Source: Pseudomonadota bacterium (GTDB lineage Bacteria; Pseudomonadota; Gammaproteobacteria; Steroidobacterales; Steroidobacteraceae). From it: a DNA stretch of 39,012 bases. Below, piece after piece: positions 27,009 to 35,096 of this stretch. A program made the translations under genes and the position numbers. Within the stretch, counting starts at the first letter, position 1. Each line of letters begins with the position of its first letter. The stretch is taken from assembly GCA_021781775.1 (NCBI GenBank), contig JAJXWE010000001.1:1-39012 (forward strand). Direction: 5' to 3'. The notes under the pieces were generated by a model. That model was not told where the DNA came from. It saw only the letters and a list, made by a program, of their open reading frames with translations, and searched no databases.

Positions 27009-27347
27009 ATGGGCAAGCGCGAATATCTCGGGCAGCTTGAGTTGATGGTATTGCTAGCGGTCGTCAGGCCATCTTCCCAAAAGGCCTATGGCGTATCGAT
27101 TGCACGTGACATCACCCGAATCAGCCGGCGGCAAGTGGCGCTGGCGAGCGTTTATGCGGCTTTGGAGCGGCTGGAGAAGAAGGGCTTCGTGGTTTCGAGC
27201 CTCGGGGAACCGCTGGTTGAGCGAGGCGGCAAGGCACGCACTTACTTTCGACCGACTTCGGCAGGGATCCAGGAAGCGCGCCAGACTCAAGCGACGCTCA
27301 TGCGGCTCAGCGGGGATCTATCCACCCTCAAAGGACAGCCCGCGTGA
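27009..27347 (+). CDS. PadR-family transcriptional regulator
   Basis: 112-residue winged-helix repressor of the PadR type: LGQLELMVLLAVV (helix 1), then YGVSIARDI, ASVYAALERLEKKGFVVSS (recognition helix) and the wing GKARTYFRPTSAGIQEA. The ATG at 27009 is chosen because homologous sequence starts there; the frame runs further upstream through transposase DNA. The ribosome site is weak (AGAAG). It overlaps the next gene by four bases (GTGA). PadR proteins paired with small membrane proteins of the permease-prefix type are common in Acidobacteria and some Proteobacteria, often next to MacB-like permeases, which are missing here. The local base composition is less GC-rich than the catabolic cluster, consistent with transfer. 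Confidence 0.88.
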   Translation: MGKREYLGQLELMVLLAVVRPSSQKAYGVSIARDITRISRRQVALASVYAALERLEKKGFVVSSLGEPLVERGGKARTYFRPTSAGIQEARQTQATLMRLSGDLSTLKGQPA

Positions 27348-27967
27348 CGATGCGAGAGGAGCCGACCTTCGCCGTCTGGCTCTTGAAGCATTTCGTCGCA
27401 AAAGAACGAAGGGAGTCACTGTTGGGTGATCTGTTTGAAGAATTCCAGGCGGGTCGAACATACTGTTGGTATTGGCGAGAAACGCTTGCGGCCCTCTTTA
27501 TATCCATGCGTCGCGGTGCGCGCGGGGTTTTTTCTTGGTGCGGCGCTCAAGTCGTTCTGGGGCTTGTCGCGCAATCTCTTGTTGTCTGGGCCGTCCTGCT
27601 TTCGGAGCAGTATCGAGAGCATTGCCCTAATTTGCCCGCCTATTCGCGCGACTCGACCGCTCTAATGCTATGGGCGGGGATGCTCCAGATCGCGATTGCT
27701 CTCGTGGTCTGGCTCAATCCACTGGACCGTGCTGCCCGTTCACACCGACGGCCCAGACTCTTCCGACTGTCAGTTGCAGCCTTCGCCGCTGTCGGGCTCA
27801 GCAGCGGCGCGTTCACTTGGGCAAGTACGGCTTCTTGCTCAATCGGCCCCTTTGCTTGTCAGTCCCCGACCATGCATTCATGCGCATCCCGCGTTGGTGC
27901 GGCTCCCGAGACACGACAGTCTGTGGGGCGTCCGAGTCGGCTCGCCCTGCGGGCCAGCTTGCACTGA
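27344..27967 (+). CDS. small membrane protein with permease-prefix-like domain
   Basis: 207-residue protein without firm family name. Residues about 8-50 (FAVWLLKHFVAKERRESLLG, then DLFEEFQAG) resemble the permease prefix domain found in PadR-linked transporters. Three hydrophobic segments follow (around residues 64-88, 101-121 and 134-154), which could span the membrane. The last 50 residues are Cys/Ser/Arg-rich and do not look like a natural end, so a frameshift or truncation after about residue 155 is likely. The GTG start overlaps the PadR stop; an ATG two codons in is the alternative. No permease domain follows, so the prefix is an orphan. Function unknown; regulation by the adjacent PadR is probable. 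Confidence 0.6.
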   Translation: MTMREEPTFAVWLLKHFVAKERRESLLGDLFEEFQAGRTYCWYWRETLAALFISMRRGARGVFSWCGAQVVLGLVAQSLVVWAVLLSEQYREHCPNLPAYSRDSTALMLWAGMLQIAIALVVWLNPLDRAARSHRRPRLFRLSVAAFAAVGLSSGAFTWASTASCSIGPFACQSPTMHSCASRVGAAPETRQSVGRPSRLALRASLH

Positions 27968-28074
27968 ATGCCCGGGCTTCACTGCTGCAGGCTTCGAGCG
28001 GCCGGATCTGAAATCTCATAGAGAACACCACGCTAGATTCGCAAGCCTTGCTCGCGCCAACCAGAAGTATCGAA

Positions 28075-29175
28075 ATGTCCCTCATTCTTTCCAAAATCAT
28101 TGAGGTGCTGTCCTGGCTCGCGGTGCCGGTCGGACTCGTCTGCTTGGTTGATGACTGGCTGCTCAGGCCGGCGCGCCGGGCGCGGGCCGGGGGTGTGCCG
28201 CCCGCCAAGCCTGCGGTGATCACCTTCTGCTATCGCGCGCTGCCCATCCTTCTGGTGGCGGTGGTGCTATGGATATTGGCCACTCAGAGGGTCAACTTCA
28301 GCCTGGTGCTGGTCATCATCACGGCCGTGAGCGGGCTGATCTGGCTGGTGGATGCGCTGCTGCTCGCGCCGCGCCGCAGGCGCGCCGCCGAGGCGCCGGG
28401 GGCCGATGGCAGCGCCCGGATCGAACCCACCACGGTCGATTACGCACGCAGCTTCTTTCCGGTGGCGCTCGCGGTGCTGCTGCTGCGTGCCTTCGTGATC
28501 GAGCCCTTCCGTATCCCCTCCGATTCCATGATGCCCACGCTCCTCGACGGGGACTTCATCGTGGTGGACAAGTTCGCCTACGGCCTGCGGCTGCCGGTCA
28601 TTCACACCAAGATCCTCGACACGGGCGAGCCGCATCGCGGTGATGTGATGGTGTTCCGCCCGCCTTTGCACCCTTCGCAGGACTGGATCAAGCGCGTGGT
28701 GGGCCTGCCTGGGGATCATGTCGTGGTGCGCGACGATCGCATCACGATCAACGGACAGGCGGTGCCGTTCAAGGTGACGGGCACCTACGACGACGGGTGC
28801 TACCAGAACATGGAGATCGCCACTGAGCATCTCGGCATGCACATTCACCATGCACTGCTGTGTCCCGTGCCGCTCGAGGAAACTTCCGACCCGCTGCCGA
28901 CCTGCGCGCGCGCCGATACGCACGGCTATATCTGCGGCGGCACGCCGCCACCGGATGCTCTGCCGCTGCTCGAACAAAAGGTGGTCGATATGACCGTGCC
29001 CCCGGGCGAGTACATGGTGATGGGCGACAATCGCGACAACAGCGACGACAGCCGCGTCTGGGGCTTCGTGCCCGAGAAAGATCTGGTCGGCAAAGCCGAG
29101 TTCATCTGGTTCAACTGGGACATCGCGCGCAAGGGCGGGCCGATCTGGGGCCGAATTGGCAAGGAAATTCATTAG
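28075..29175 (+). CDS. lepB: signal peptidase I
   Basis: 366-residue inner-membrane serine protease that removes signal peptides from exported proteins. The N-terminal part has about three hydrophobic segments before the catalytic one (LALLV-type stretches to residue 140). The catalytic Ser151 is in IPSDSMMPTLLDGDF and Lys206 in DWIKRVVGLPGD. Box E is MGDNRDNSDDSRVWGFV near the C-terminus. Between boxes D and E lies an insert with several Cys (GCYQ, LLCPV, PTCARA, YICGG), longer than usual. The ATG at 28075 is preferred over an upstream TTG at 28048 because membrane sequence starts there. It is not next to lepA, rnc or era, the usual neighbours, so it may be a second copy. Active-site residues are complete. 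Confidence 0.92.
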   Translation: MSLILSKIIEVLSWLAVPVGLVCLVDDWLLRPARRARAGGVPPAKPAVITFCYRALPILLVAVVLWILATQRVNFSLVLVIITAVSGLIWLVDALLLAPRRRRAAEAPGADGSARIEPTTVDYARSFFPVALAVLLLRAFVIEPFRIPSDSMMPTLLDGDFIVVDKFAYGLRLPVIHTKILDTGEPHRGDVMVFRPPLHPSQDWIKRVVGLPGDHVVVRDDRITINGQAVPFKVTGTYDDGCYQNMEIATEHLGMHIHHALLCPVPLEETSDPLPTCARADTHGYICGGTPPPDALPLLEQKVVDMTVPPGEYMVMGDNRDNSDDSRVWGFVPEKDLVGKAEFIWFNWDIARKGGPIWGRIGKEIH

Positions 29176-29204
29176 GCGCTGTCCATTGCCCGCGCCCGGC
29201 GCGT

Positions 29205-29220
29205 CCCATTTAAGCAGCAA
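29205..29220. repeat. copy of transposase 3'-end motif
   Basis: CCCATTTAAGCAGCAA repeats, with small changes, the sequence at 26228-26243 that covers the stop of the transposase remnant (TCCATTTAAGCGGCGA). Read on the minus strand both encode a final Ala-Ala-stop. It is probably the leftover end of a second copy of the same insertion sequence; nothing else of the transposase is seen beside it. The rest of 29176-29458 shows no gene. Confidence 0.45.
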
Positions 29221-29458
29221 TCCAGGGTCAGAATAATTTGCGCGAAAGGCGGTCGCTGGAATGTCTGCAGCTTCGCCCCCGGAACGGCAGCTTCTGGGCC
29301 GCGCCAATGGCTTTCCCGGGTTGAGCGGGCATTTGCGTAGAGCCGGGGCCAGGAACGGCGCCGCTTTGCACGCGCGCTCCCTGCATGCGTGGAATTGAGA
29401 CCCCGGAGAGGGAGCTGAAAAGGGCAGGCTTGCCTGTGTTGTGCCAGTTTACCACGCC

Positions 29459-29959
29459 TTATGTTGGGTTTAGCGTCTCGGCTGAGGGCAAAAGCCACTT
29501 CTCCATGCGATAGTTCGTCATGGACACGCCGCGCACTATGACCGTCTGCAGGCCGATAACGCGGAATCCAATTTCCTCAAATACGGGGCACGCTGTAATG
29601 CTCGCCTCCGTGTAGAGGCGATCCAGGCCTCGAGTCCGAGCCAGTCACTCGATATGCGTGAGCAGCGCGCGAGCGACGCCACGGCGCTGAAAGTCGGGAT
29701 GGACATAGAGCATGTCAATGTGGCCGTCTGGCTCAATGTCCGAGAAACCAGCGATGCGATGTTCGCACTCAGCGATCCAGGTCGGCTTGGCTGCGCATCG
29801 TCGTGCGAATGCATCATGATCGATCAGATCCGGCGCCCAAGCCTGCACTTGCGAGTCGGTATAGTCACGCCGCCCGATGTTCCGCACAGAAGTGCGGAAG
29901 AGAGCGACCAGACCCGCAACGTCGTCGGTTTGATAAGGCCGGATCGTGATTGCAGGCAT
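29459..29959 (-). pseudogene. GNAT acetyltransferase with in-frame TGA
   Basis: A full-length GNAT N-acetyltransferase frame of 166 codons, interrupted by one TGA at 29645-29647 (codon 105). Before the stop: ITIRPYQTDDVAGLVALF (strand 1), IAGFSDIEPDGHIDMLYV and the acetyl-CoA loop HPDFQRRGVARALLTHIE (Q/R-x-x-G-x-G/A). Directly after the TGA in the same frame: LARTRGLDRLYTEASIT, PVFEEIGFRVIG and a normal end at TAA 29459. Both halves are needed for the GNAT fold, so the 104-residue product is unlikely to work. A single C-to-T change (CGA to TGA, or CAG-type loss) would explain it. It lies 6 bases after the small coiled-coil gene of the recombinase operon, like a passenger gene. Confidence 0.85.
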
Positions 29960-29965
29960 GTCGTC

Positions 29966-30220
29966 TCAGCTGCTCGGGCGTGAGCGGCTCAGTGCGATAG
30001 GCGCTGTCTCGAGACGACGCCGGAGGTCCGCCAACTCTCGGTCGCGACGCCCAAGCAAGCTCTGTAGGTCCCGGTAGGCTGCATAATAGTGGTCGACCAG
30101 CGCAGCAAGTTTACCGAGTTGTTCGCGGAGCTGCGCGGCTTCGCGCCGTAGCCGTAGAGTCGGCGCATCCGCGCGCGCTCTGCGCGCTGACTGGGGAGCT
30201 GAATCAGACGTTGTGCTCAT
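29966..30220 (-). CDS. small coiled-coil protein of recombinase operon
   Basis: 84-residue charged, helical protein. The middle (LRLRREAAQLREQLGKLAAL then VDHYYAAYRDLQSLL and DRELADLRRRLE) has heptad-like leucines expected of a coiled coil. Its ATG overlaps the stop of the third recombinase by four bases, so it is the last member of that operon. Position and shape match the small accessory proteins that follow tyrosine recombinases in Tn554-like transposons (TnpC) and related recombinase trios (DUF6262/GmtX-like). Sequence identity to those is not something I can confirm. It probably assists recombination. Confidence 0.7.
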   Translation of the reverse strand: MSTTSDSAPQSARRARADAPTLRLRREAAQLREQLGKLAALVDHYYAAYRDLQSLLGRRDRELADLRRRLETAPIALSRSRPSS

Positions 30221-32094
30221 GGGGGTGCATCGGCGTCTATTGAACGAACCATGGAAAGTGCTTCGGTGAGGCGTTCACGGGCAATCTTGAGAGTCTGGGT
30301 CGGGAGCGATGGGTCGCGAAGCAGCGCCTCATGGCGCTTCGCCTGATCCAGCCAGTAGGAGCGATGCTCGCTTGAGATGACAAAATTCTTGCAGCGCGCG
30401 CAGGTCGAGGGTTCGCGCCACTCTGGGTTGGGCCCGAATGCGTCGCCCCGGCAGGCGCTGTACTCCTCGCGGTAGACACAGAAACCCCAGTCACAGACGC
30501 CGAGGGTGAGGCCCGCTTCGACGAGCAGCCGAGCGTAGCTCTTCACATCCTGCTTGATCGAGCGGCCCCGAAACTGCGGTCGCTTTGCCACGAGTTCCGC
30601 GCCTGCACGTCCGCCGAGCTGTGGAACGCTCAGCATGTGCTCCCAGGCCGCGACGGACTGCTGGAGGACCTCGGCTTCGATTTCCTGCTGCAAGGAGTAA
30701 TCGGTGCCGACATATCCGGTGTCCGTAATGGCGCGATCTCGGTGTCCCAGATGTTGGGCGAGAGCGAATAGCGATGTTCGGTCCCTCAGCGCAACGAAGC
30801 GAGCAAAAGTCTTGCGGCCCTGATGCGTCGAGAGCCGCCAGCGTTGTCCCCTGTGCAGCGGCAAGGAGAGTCGGGCTGCAAAACGTCCCAACCATTGGTT
30901 GATCCGAGTTGTGCTGGGAATCCAAAGCGGTTCGACGCTATTTGACTCCCACTCTGTTACACCACGAAATCCAGCTCGGGCTCGCTGCCAAAGCTCGGGG
31001 CGGCTGGTGCGAAGCCGATGGGGCGCGGAAAGCGCCTCAAGAACCGCGATAGCATGCACAGCAGGCTCGGGAGCCACCCACTGGTGTGATCGTCCATGAT
31101 AACCAGGTTCGAGCTTGAAAATGGTTCCGGTCAGGACGGCAACGGTACTAGCGGTTTCGTCGTCAAGCGGCCGGATGCAGCCGCTCTGAAGGTGCAGAAT
31201 CTCGCTCACCCGCGCACCGACGAGGTACGCGATCACGATGAAACAGGCGGCGTAGAGCATGTCGACGAGCTCGTAGAACTCCGAGAGCGTTCGAAATGTG
31301 TACACGCCGAGAGGAGTACAAATCGGCTGGGCGCGCAGCCGCCTGGCAGCCTCACGATAACGCGCTTTGTCGCCCGGGGCCCGGCGTTGAACCTGAGTCA
31401 TCAAAGCGGCGTAGATCTCGCGTGCGCGCAGGACATCAACCGCACAGGCGGTCAGAAACTCGATGGCCCCGTGCACCAGAGGCACGACGATGGCATCCGG
31501 CGTGTAAGCGCGAGAGACGCGCTGACAGCGGTATACGCCCGCCGCGGCGTGCGTGCCACGACCGGGCCAAGGATCGAATGTCAGTCCATCGCCGATGAGC
31601 GATTGGTAGCGGCGCAAGTAGCCGAACACTCTCAGGTGCATTGCAAGAGTTGTGGGCGTGATGGGCTTGCCATCGTGCCGTGTCCGCGCAGCGATCTGCT
31701 GCTTGAAGTCCGCTATCGCCGTCGCGTCGAGCTCGTCGAATCGCGTGAAGCCCTCGCACTCCATCCAACGGACCAGCGTGCGCAAATGGTTGAAATAGAC
31801 CAGTACTGTAACTGCGCGTTGGGCGACCCCGGTGCCCAGAGATCGTGTGCGAACGAGGGCGATGAGCCGACGGGCGCTCTCCAAGAGCGCCGCACAGGCT
31901 GGGTCGGTGAAGCGCCGTCCGCTCGGGAGCGCAAAAGCCCAGGAGAAGCGGACCGGACGCTCTTCCTCGAGTACAGAAGTCGGGGCGAAGATCCAGGTCG
32001 CATCGCTCCAGAGCGAATCACGCAGGAACCAATCGCGTCGACTCGCCTCGCTGGCAGACGCGTGGGATATCCGAGCTGTGGTTGCAGCGCTCAT
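30217..32094 (-). CDS. tyrosine recombinase 3 with Cys-rich C-terminus
   Basis: 625-residue tyrosine recombinase. The catalytic domain is complete: first Arg in YLVGARVSEILHLQ, HxxR as STHQGRKTFARF, the late His in AQHLGHRDRAI and the Tyr in TDTGYVG. The N-terminal half includes a core-binding domain (VLVYFNHLRTLVRWMECEGF). After the catalytic Tyr there are about 150 more residues with a Cys cluster (GVCDWGFC, YSACRGD, STCARCKNF) suggestive of a metal-binding fold. The ATG at 32094 overlaps the second recombinase stop (ATGA); 79 upstream codons in frame lie inside that gene and are rejected. It is the third of three co-oriented recombinases that would move one element together. Confidence 0.88.
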   Translation of the reverse strand: MSAATTARISHASASEASRRDWFLRDSLWSDATWIFAPTSVLEEERPVRFSWAFALPSGRRFTDPACAALLESARRLIALVRTRSLGTGVAQRAVTVLVYFNHLRTLVRWMECEGFTRFDELDATAIADFKQQIAARTRHDGKPITPTTLAMHLRVFGYLRRYQSLIGDGLTFDPWPGRGTHAAAGVYRCQRVSRAYTPDAIVVPLVHGAIEFLTACAVDVLRAREIYAALMTQVQRRAPGDKARYREAARRLRAQPICTPLGVYTFRTLSEFYELVDMLYAACFIVIAYLVGARVSEILHLQSGCIRPLDDETASTVAVLTGTIFKLEPGYHGRSHQWVAPEPAVHAIAVLEALSAPHRLRTSRPELWQRARAGFRGVTEWESNSVEPLWIPSTTRINQWLGRFAARLSLPLHRGQRWRLSTHQGRKTFARFVALRDRTSLFALAQHLGHRDRAITDTGYVGTDYSLQQEIEAEVLQQSVAAWEHMLSVPQLGGRAGAELVAKRPQFRGRSIKQDVKSYARLLVEAGLTLGVCDWGFCVYREEYSACRGDAFGPNPEWREPSTCARCKNFVISSEHRSYWLDQAKRHEALLRDPSLPTQTLKIARERLTEALSMVRSIDADAPP

Positions 32095-33860
32095 CGCAGT
32101 GGAGGGAGCGAGGGCAGCTCGGGAAGCAGCCGCTGCGCCTGCGCGATCTCGGCAGTTGCAAAGCGAGTCAGAATGTCCTCCTCGAGAATCCTGAGCGGCG
32201 GCGCATAGATCGATTCCCAGCGCACCGGATGTACGTGCGCCGCGGCGGACGCCAGGTGATCCCGCGCTTGAAGAAGCCGCGCGAGCGTGCGCGTATCGTG
32301 CGGGATCACGGCGTTGGGGCAGGTGAAGCAACCCAAGAAGTTGCCGCAGAGCTCCCCGGCTCGAGTACCAGGGGCGACTCCGGCCAGTGGGTCAAGGCAG
32401 TCGAATCCGAACATGGAAACGGCCGTTGCAGGCGGGACGACCATCTGACCGCCGGGTGCCGTGGCGGTGGTTGCTGGAGTGACGCCGCCATGATCGAGCC
32501 CTCGTGTGGTTCCTTCGAGATGCCCTACAAACACGCGTTGCAGGGCTGCGATCCGCGTCCGATTTTGCGCCTCGACCTCCGGAGACTCCACATATCCGAT
32601 GGTCGTGGAGAGCTGCGCGTGGTTCGCCACCCCCTTCACCGTCATGAGATCGCCTGTGGCCCAGTAGATGCTCGTCAACATGCTTGGCCGGATCGACGCC
32701 GGCGCGACGTGCTTGAGCCCATGCCGTACCTCGAAGTCCCGAATCGGCTGCACCAGCACGTAGTTTGTCAGCACGTGGACGCCCGACGAGCTCTTAAGGA
32801 GAAATAGGCGCTCGCGCTCAGTAATCGTCGAGTGCGGGCGCAAACGGCGCGTCCACTCGATGAGCTCACGCACGAGCATCGGTGGCTCGATGGGTGTGGA
32901 GCTACGGAAAGAGCGGCGCTGAAGCGCGGCCGCTCGAGGCTTGGCCCATACGAGAAACTCTCGATCCTCGAGCAGCGGAACCGGCTGAAGGCACTGGCAC
33001 TCGAGCTCGGCGATGGCCCACGCGTTGCCAGCGGTGTGAATCAGGATGGCGAGGTAATACGGCAGAATGGTGTCGAGGCCCGGATACAGACATGATTCGA
33101 CGTGCTTCCGGCCCCCGACCTTCGAGACCGCCAAGTAACAGCGGTAATTGCCTCGAGAAACGAGTACCTTGTCTCGAGGTACGACGCCACCGAAACGCTG
33201 ATCGATGTACGCCAGGAGCGCGCCACGAGACGCGAGCGGGTCAGCGCAGTCTTGCCGAGCGGACTCCCGTTCTTCGTCGGCGCGCCGGCGTTCGGTGCGT
33301 AGCTGCAGGATATCGCGCTCGCACGCTCGAAGCAGTGCGCGGATCTCCTGCGCGCCCGCCTTTACGCGCCTCAGCGTGTCGCGCCGTCGCCACGGAAACG
33401 GATTGAAGGGATACTCGATACGGGCGAGCAGTCCCGGACGGCAGCGTTCAAGCCACTGCAAGAGCTTGGTCACCGCTCCGTAAACCGCGCTGCGCGTCGG
33501 CTTGCTCCAAGGCCGGCCGTTCGCGGCCCGTTGGTTATTGAGCCACTCGACGTACCGCGCAAGAACGTCGCCGCCGAGGTCGTTGAGGCTGCGCACCGCG
33601 TCCGTCTCCGCGACAAAGCGCGCGAAGACCTTCAGCCGGCGCCACGAATCCTGGGCAGAATGTGGTGGTCGAGCCCCGTAATGATTACGGAAGGCATCGG
33701 CCAATGCTCGCCGCACGTCCTTTGGCAGCGTCAGCGTACCGAAATCGACCACCACGCCGCCCAACCGCAGCGGAGCACCGAGCGACCCTGCGGTCCCGAG
33801 ACCCGCAGGGTCTCCGCTTTGCGGCAATACTCTCCGGATGCGTTCTCGCCCCCGTGCCAT
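32091..33860 (-). CDS. tyrosine recombinase 2 with degenerate active site
   Basis: 589-residue recombinase-fold protein. A core-binding region (LKVFARFVAETDAVRSLNDL) precedes a catalytic-like domain in which the second Arg (ASIRPS), the late His (VANHAQLS) and the Tyr (TTIGYVES) are kept. The HxxR histidine is replaced by Ala, and the usual first Arg position (TAGNAWAIAELECQ) has no Arg. It may therefore have a structural or partially catalytic role, as suspected for the middle recombinases of multi-recombinase elements. The C-terminal 130 residues hold a Cys-containing block (FDCLDPLAG, GELCGNFLGCFTCPNAVI) similar in style to recombinase 3. It starts 3 bases after recombinase 1 ends and overlaps recombinase 3. 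Confidence 0.82.
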   Translation of the reverse strand: MARGRERIRRVLPQSGDPAGLGTAGSLGAPLRLGGVVVDFGTLTLPKDVRRALADAFRNHYGARPPHSAQDSWRRLKVFARFVAETDAVRSLNDLGGDVLARYVEWLNNQRAANGRPWSKPTRSAVYGAVTKLLQWLERCRPGLLARIEYPFNPFPWRRRDTLRRVKAGAQEIRALLRACERDILQLRTERRRADEERESARQDCADPLASRGALLAYIDQRFGGVVPRDKVLVSRGNYRCYLAVSKVGGRKHVESCLYPGLDTILPYYLAILIHTAGNAWAIAELECQCLQPVPLLEDREFLVWAKPRAAALQRRSFRSSTPIEPPMLVRELIEWTRRLRPHSTITERERLFLLKSSSGVHVLTNYVLVQPIRDFEVRHGLKHVAPASIRPSMLTSIYWATGDLMTVKGVANHAQLSTTIGYVESPEVEAQNRTRIAALQRVFVGHLEGTTRGLDHGGVTPATTATAPGGQMVVPPATAVSMFGFDCLDPLAGVAPGTRAGELCGNFLGCFTCPNAVIPHDTRTLARLLQARDHLASAAAHVHPVRWESIYAPPLRILEEDILTRFATAEIAQAQRLLPELPSLPPLR

Positions 33861-33863
33861 GTT

Positions 33864-35096
33864 CTAAGCCTGATCGAGCAGGGAGTCCAGAACGTCCGTC
33901 AAAACTACCCTATCGACGGCGATCGCGCGCAGGTATCGATCTGTTGTCGCGATGTGCTCGTGCCCCATTAGGACCTTCACGATCAGCAGCGGGTTGATCG
34001 CCGCGCCCTGGCTGGCAAGTCGCTCCAGTCTCGCCAACAGCATGCACGCAAAGGTCGAACGCAGCAGATGCGTGGTTGCGCGAAATCCGCAAACCTCGCC
34101 GGTATCGGCGGTCACTTGCTGGTAGCTGTTCTTCTTGACCGGGCGGCCCCAGCTGTTGATGAACAGCTCTCCGCGATCCACTGCTCCCCGCTTCCGTACG
34201 GCGCGCTTGATCCAGGCACGACGGTGCTCGGCCAAATAGCCGGTGGTCTCCTGCAAGAGCGAGTCCGCGGCGATCACGTACCCGCTCTTGCGTCCTTTGC
34301 GTAGCACTTCAATCACGTGATGCGGCGGCGCGCCAGAGGATCGGCGGGCGACCCCGTGCTTCAGGACATCGTTTACTGTGAGCCTGAGCAACTCGCTCAC
34401 TCGAAGACCGGTATACAGCTGCCAGCGCGCCATCAGGTCGTACGGGGGCGGCAGCCGCGCCAGCAGCTCACGCAGCTGCGCGCTCGTCAAGGGGCGAGGT
34501 AGAGTCTCGAACTGGCGCAACACGAACAGACTGTGGTCAGCACCGGTGTCGTTCCTTCGCGCCCGTGAGCGGCTTCGGCGGGAGATCGTGAAATCGGTCC
34601 CACGTCCTGCCAGGTCAGAACTGCTCAGCCAACCGTTGCGGAGCATCCACTCATAGAATCGCAATACACCGCGCACCCGGTGGTTGATGGTCCGCACGCC
34701 ATATGGGCGCCCCGTGTGAGCGCTAGGCTCGCGCAACATGCGGTTGCGGTAGGCAACGAGATCGGCCGCATCGGCCGAGCTCCATGGGATGCCGCTCTGT
34801 TCGAGAGCGTCGAACCAGTCGTACAGAACCTCCATGTAGGTGTTTAACGTGTCGGAGGTATGCGCCCGCCGGATCGCGTGCTCGTGCAAATATGCGAGTG
34901 CCGGCTCAATGAGCTCGAAGTGGGCGCTGAAAAGAAGGGGGAATCCTGCCGGCCTCGGCTCCCGCAACTTGATCGACTGCGCGGCGGCCGCCGCCTCTCG
35001 TAGCTGCGGGATGACCTCTGACGGCGATGGCAGGATGCCCTTGCGAACGATCTCAACCACGAGCGCGTATACGCTCTTGTAGGCACTTGACGGCAT
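33864..35096 (-). CDS. tyrosine recombinase 1
   Basis: 410-residue site-specific recombinase. A SAM-like N-terminal DNA-binding domain (TLNTYMEVLYDWFDALEQSG, then LVAYRNRML) is followed by the catalytic domain: Arg in LYTGLRVSELLRL, Lys in LRKGRKSGYV, His343/Arg346 (THLLRSTFA), His379 (MGHEHIATT) and nucleophile Tyr388 (DRYLRA). All canonical residues are present, so this is the clearly active member of the trio. Its start lies 44 bases inside the end of the upstream gene, arguing for coupled translation. First of three recombinases in one operon on the minus strand. Confidence 0.92.
   Translation of the reverse strand: MPSSAYKSVYALVVEIVRKGILPSPSEVIPQLREAAAAAQSIKLREPRPAGFPLLFSAHFELIEPALAYLHEHAIRRAHTSDTLNTYMEVLYDWFDALEQSGIPWSSADAADLVAYRNRMLREPSAHTGRPYGVRTINHRVRGVLRFYEWMLRNGWLSSSDLAGRGTDFTISRRSRSRARRNDTGADHSLFVLRQFETLPRPLTSAQLRELLARLPPPYDLMARWQLYTGLRVSELLRLTVNDVLKHGVARRSSGAPPHHVIEVLRKGRKSGYVIAADSLLQETTGYLAEHRRAWIKRAVRKRGAVDRGELFINSWGRPVKKNSYQQVTADTGEVCGFRATTHLLRSTFACMLLARLERLASQGAAINPLLIVKVLMGHEHIATTDRYLRAIAVDRVVLTDVLDSLLDQA

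Noticed and set aside
29172..29498. 108-codon minus-strand frame in the gap after lepB
   Set aside because: No family resemblance or ribosome site; it overlaps the IS-end motif and the end of the GNAT pseudogene.
29645..29647. In-frame TGA of the GNAT gene as a selenocysteine codon
   Set aside because: GNAT enzymes have no selenocysteine at this place (a helix after the CoA loop), and no SECIS-like hairpin is obvious; a nonsense mutation is simpler.
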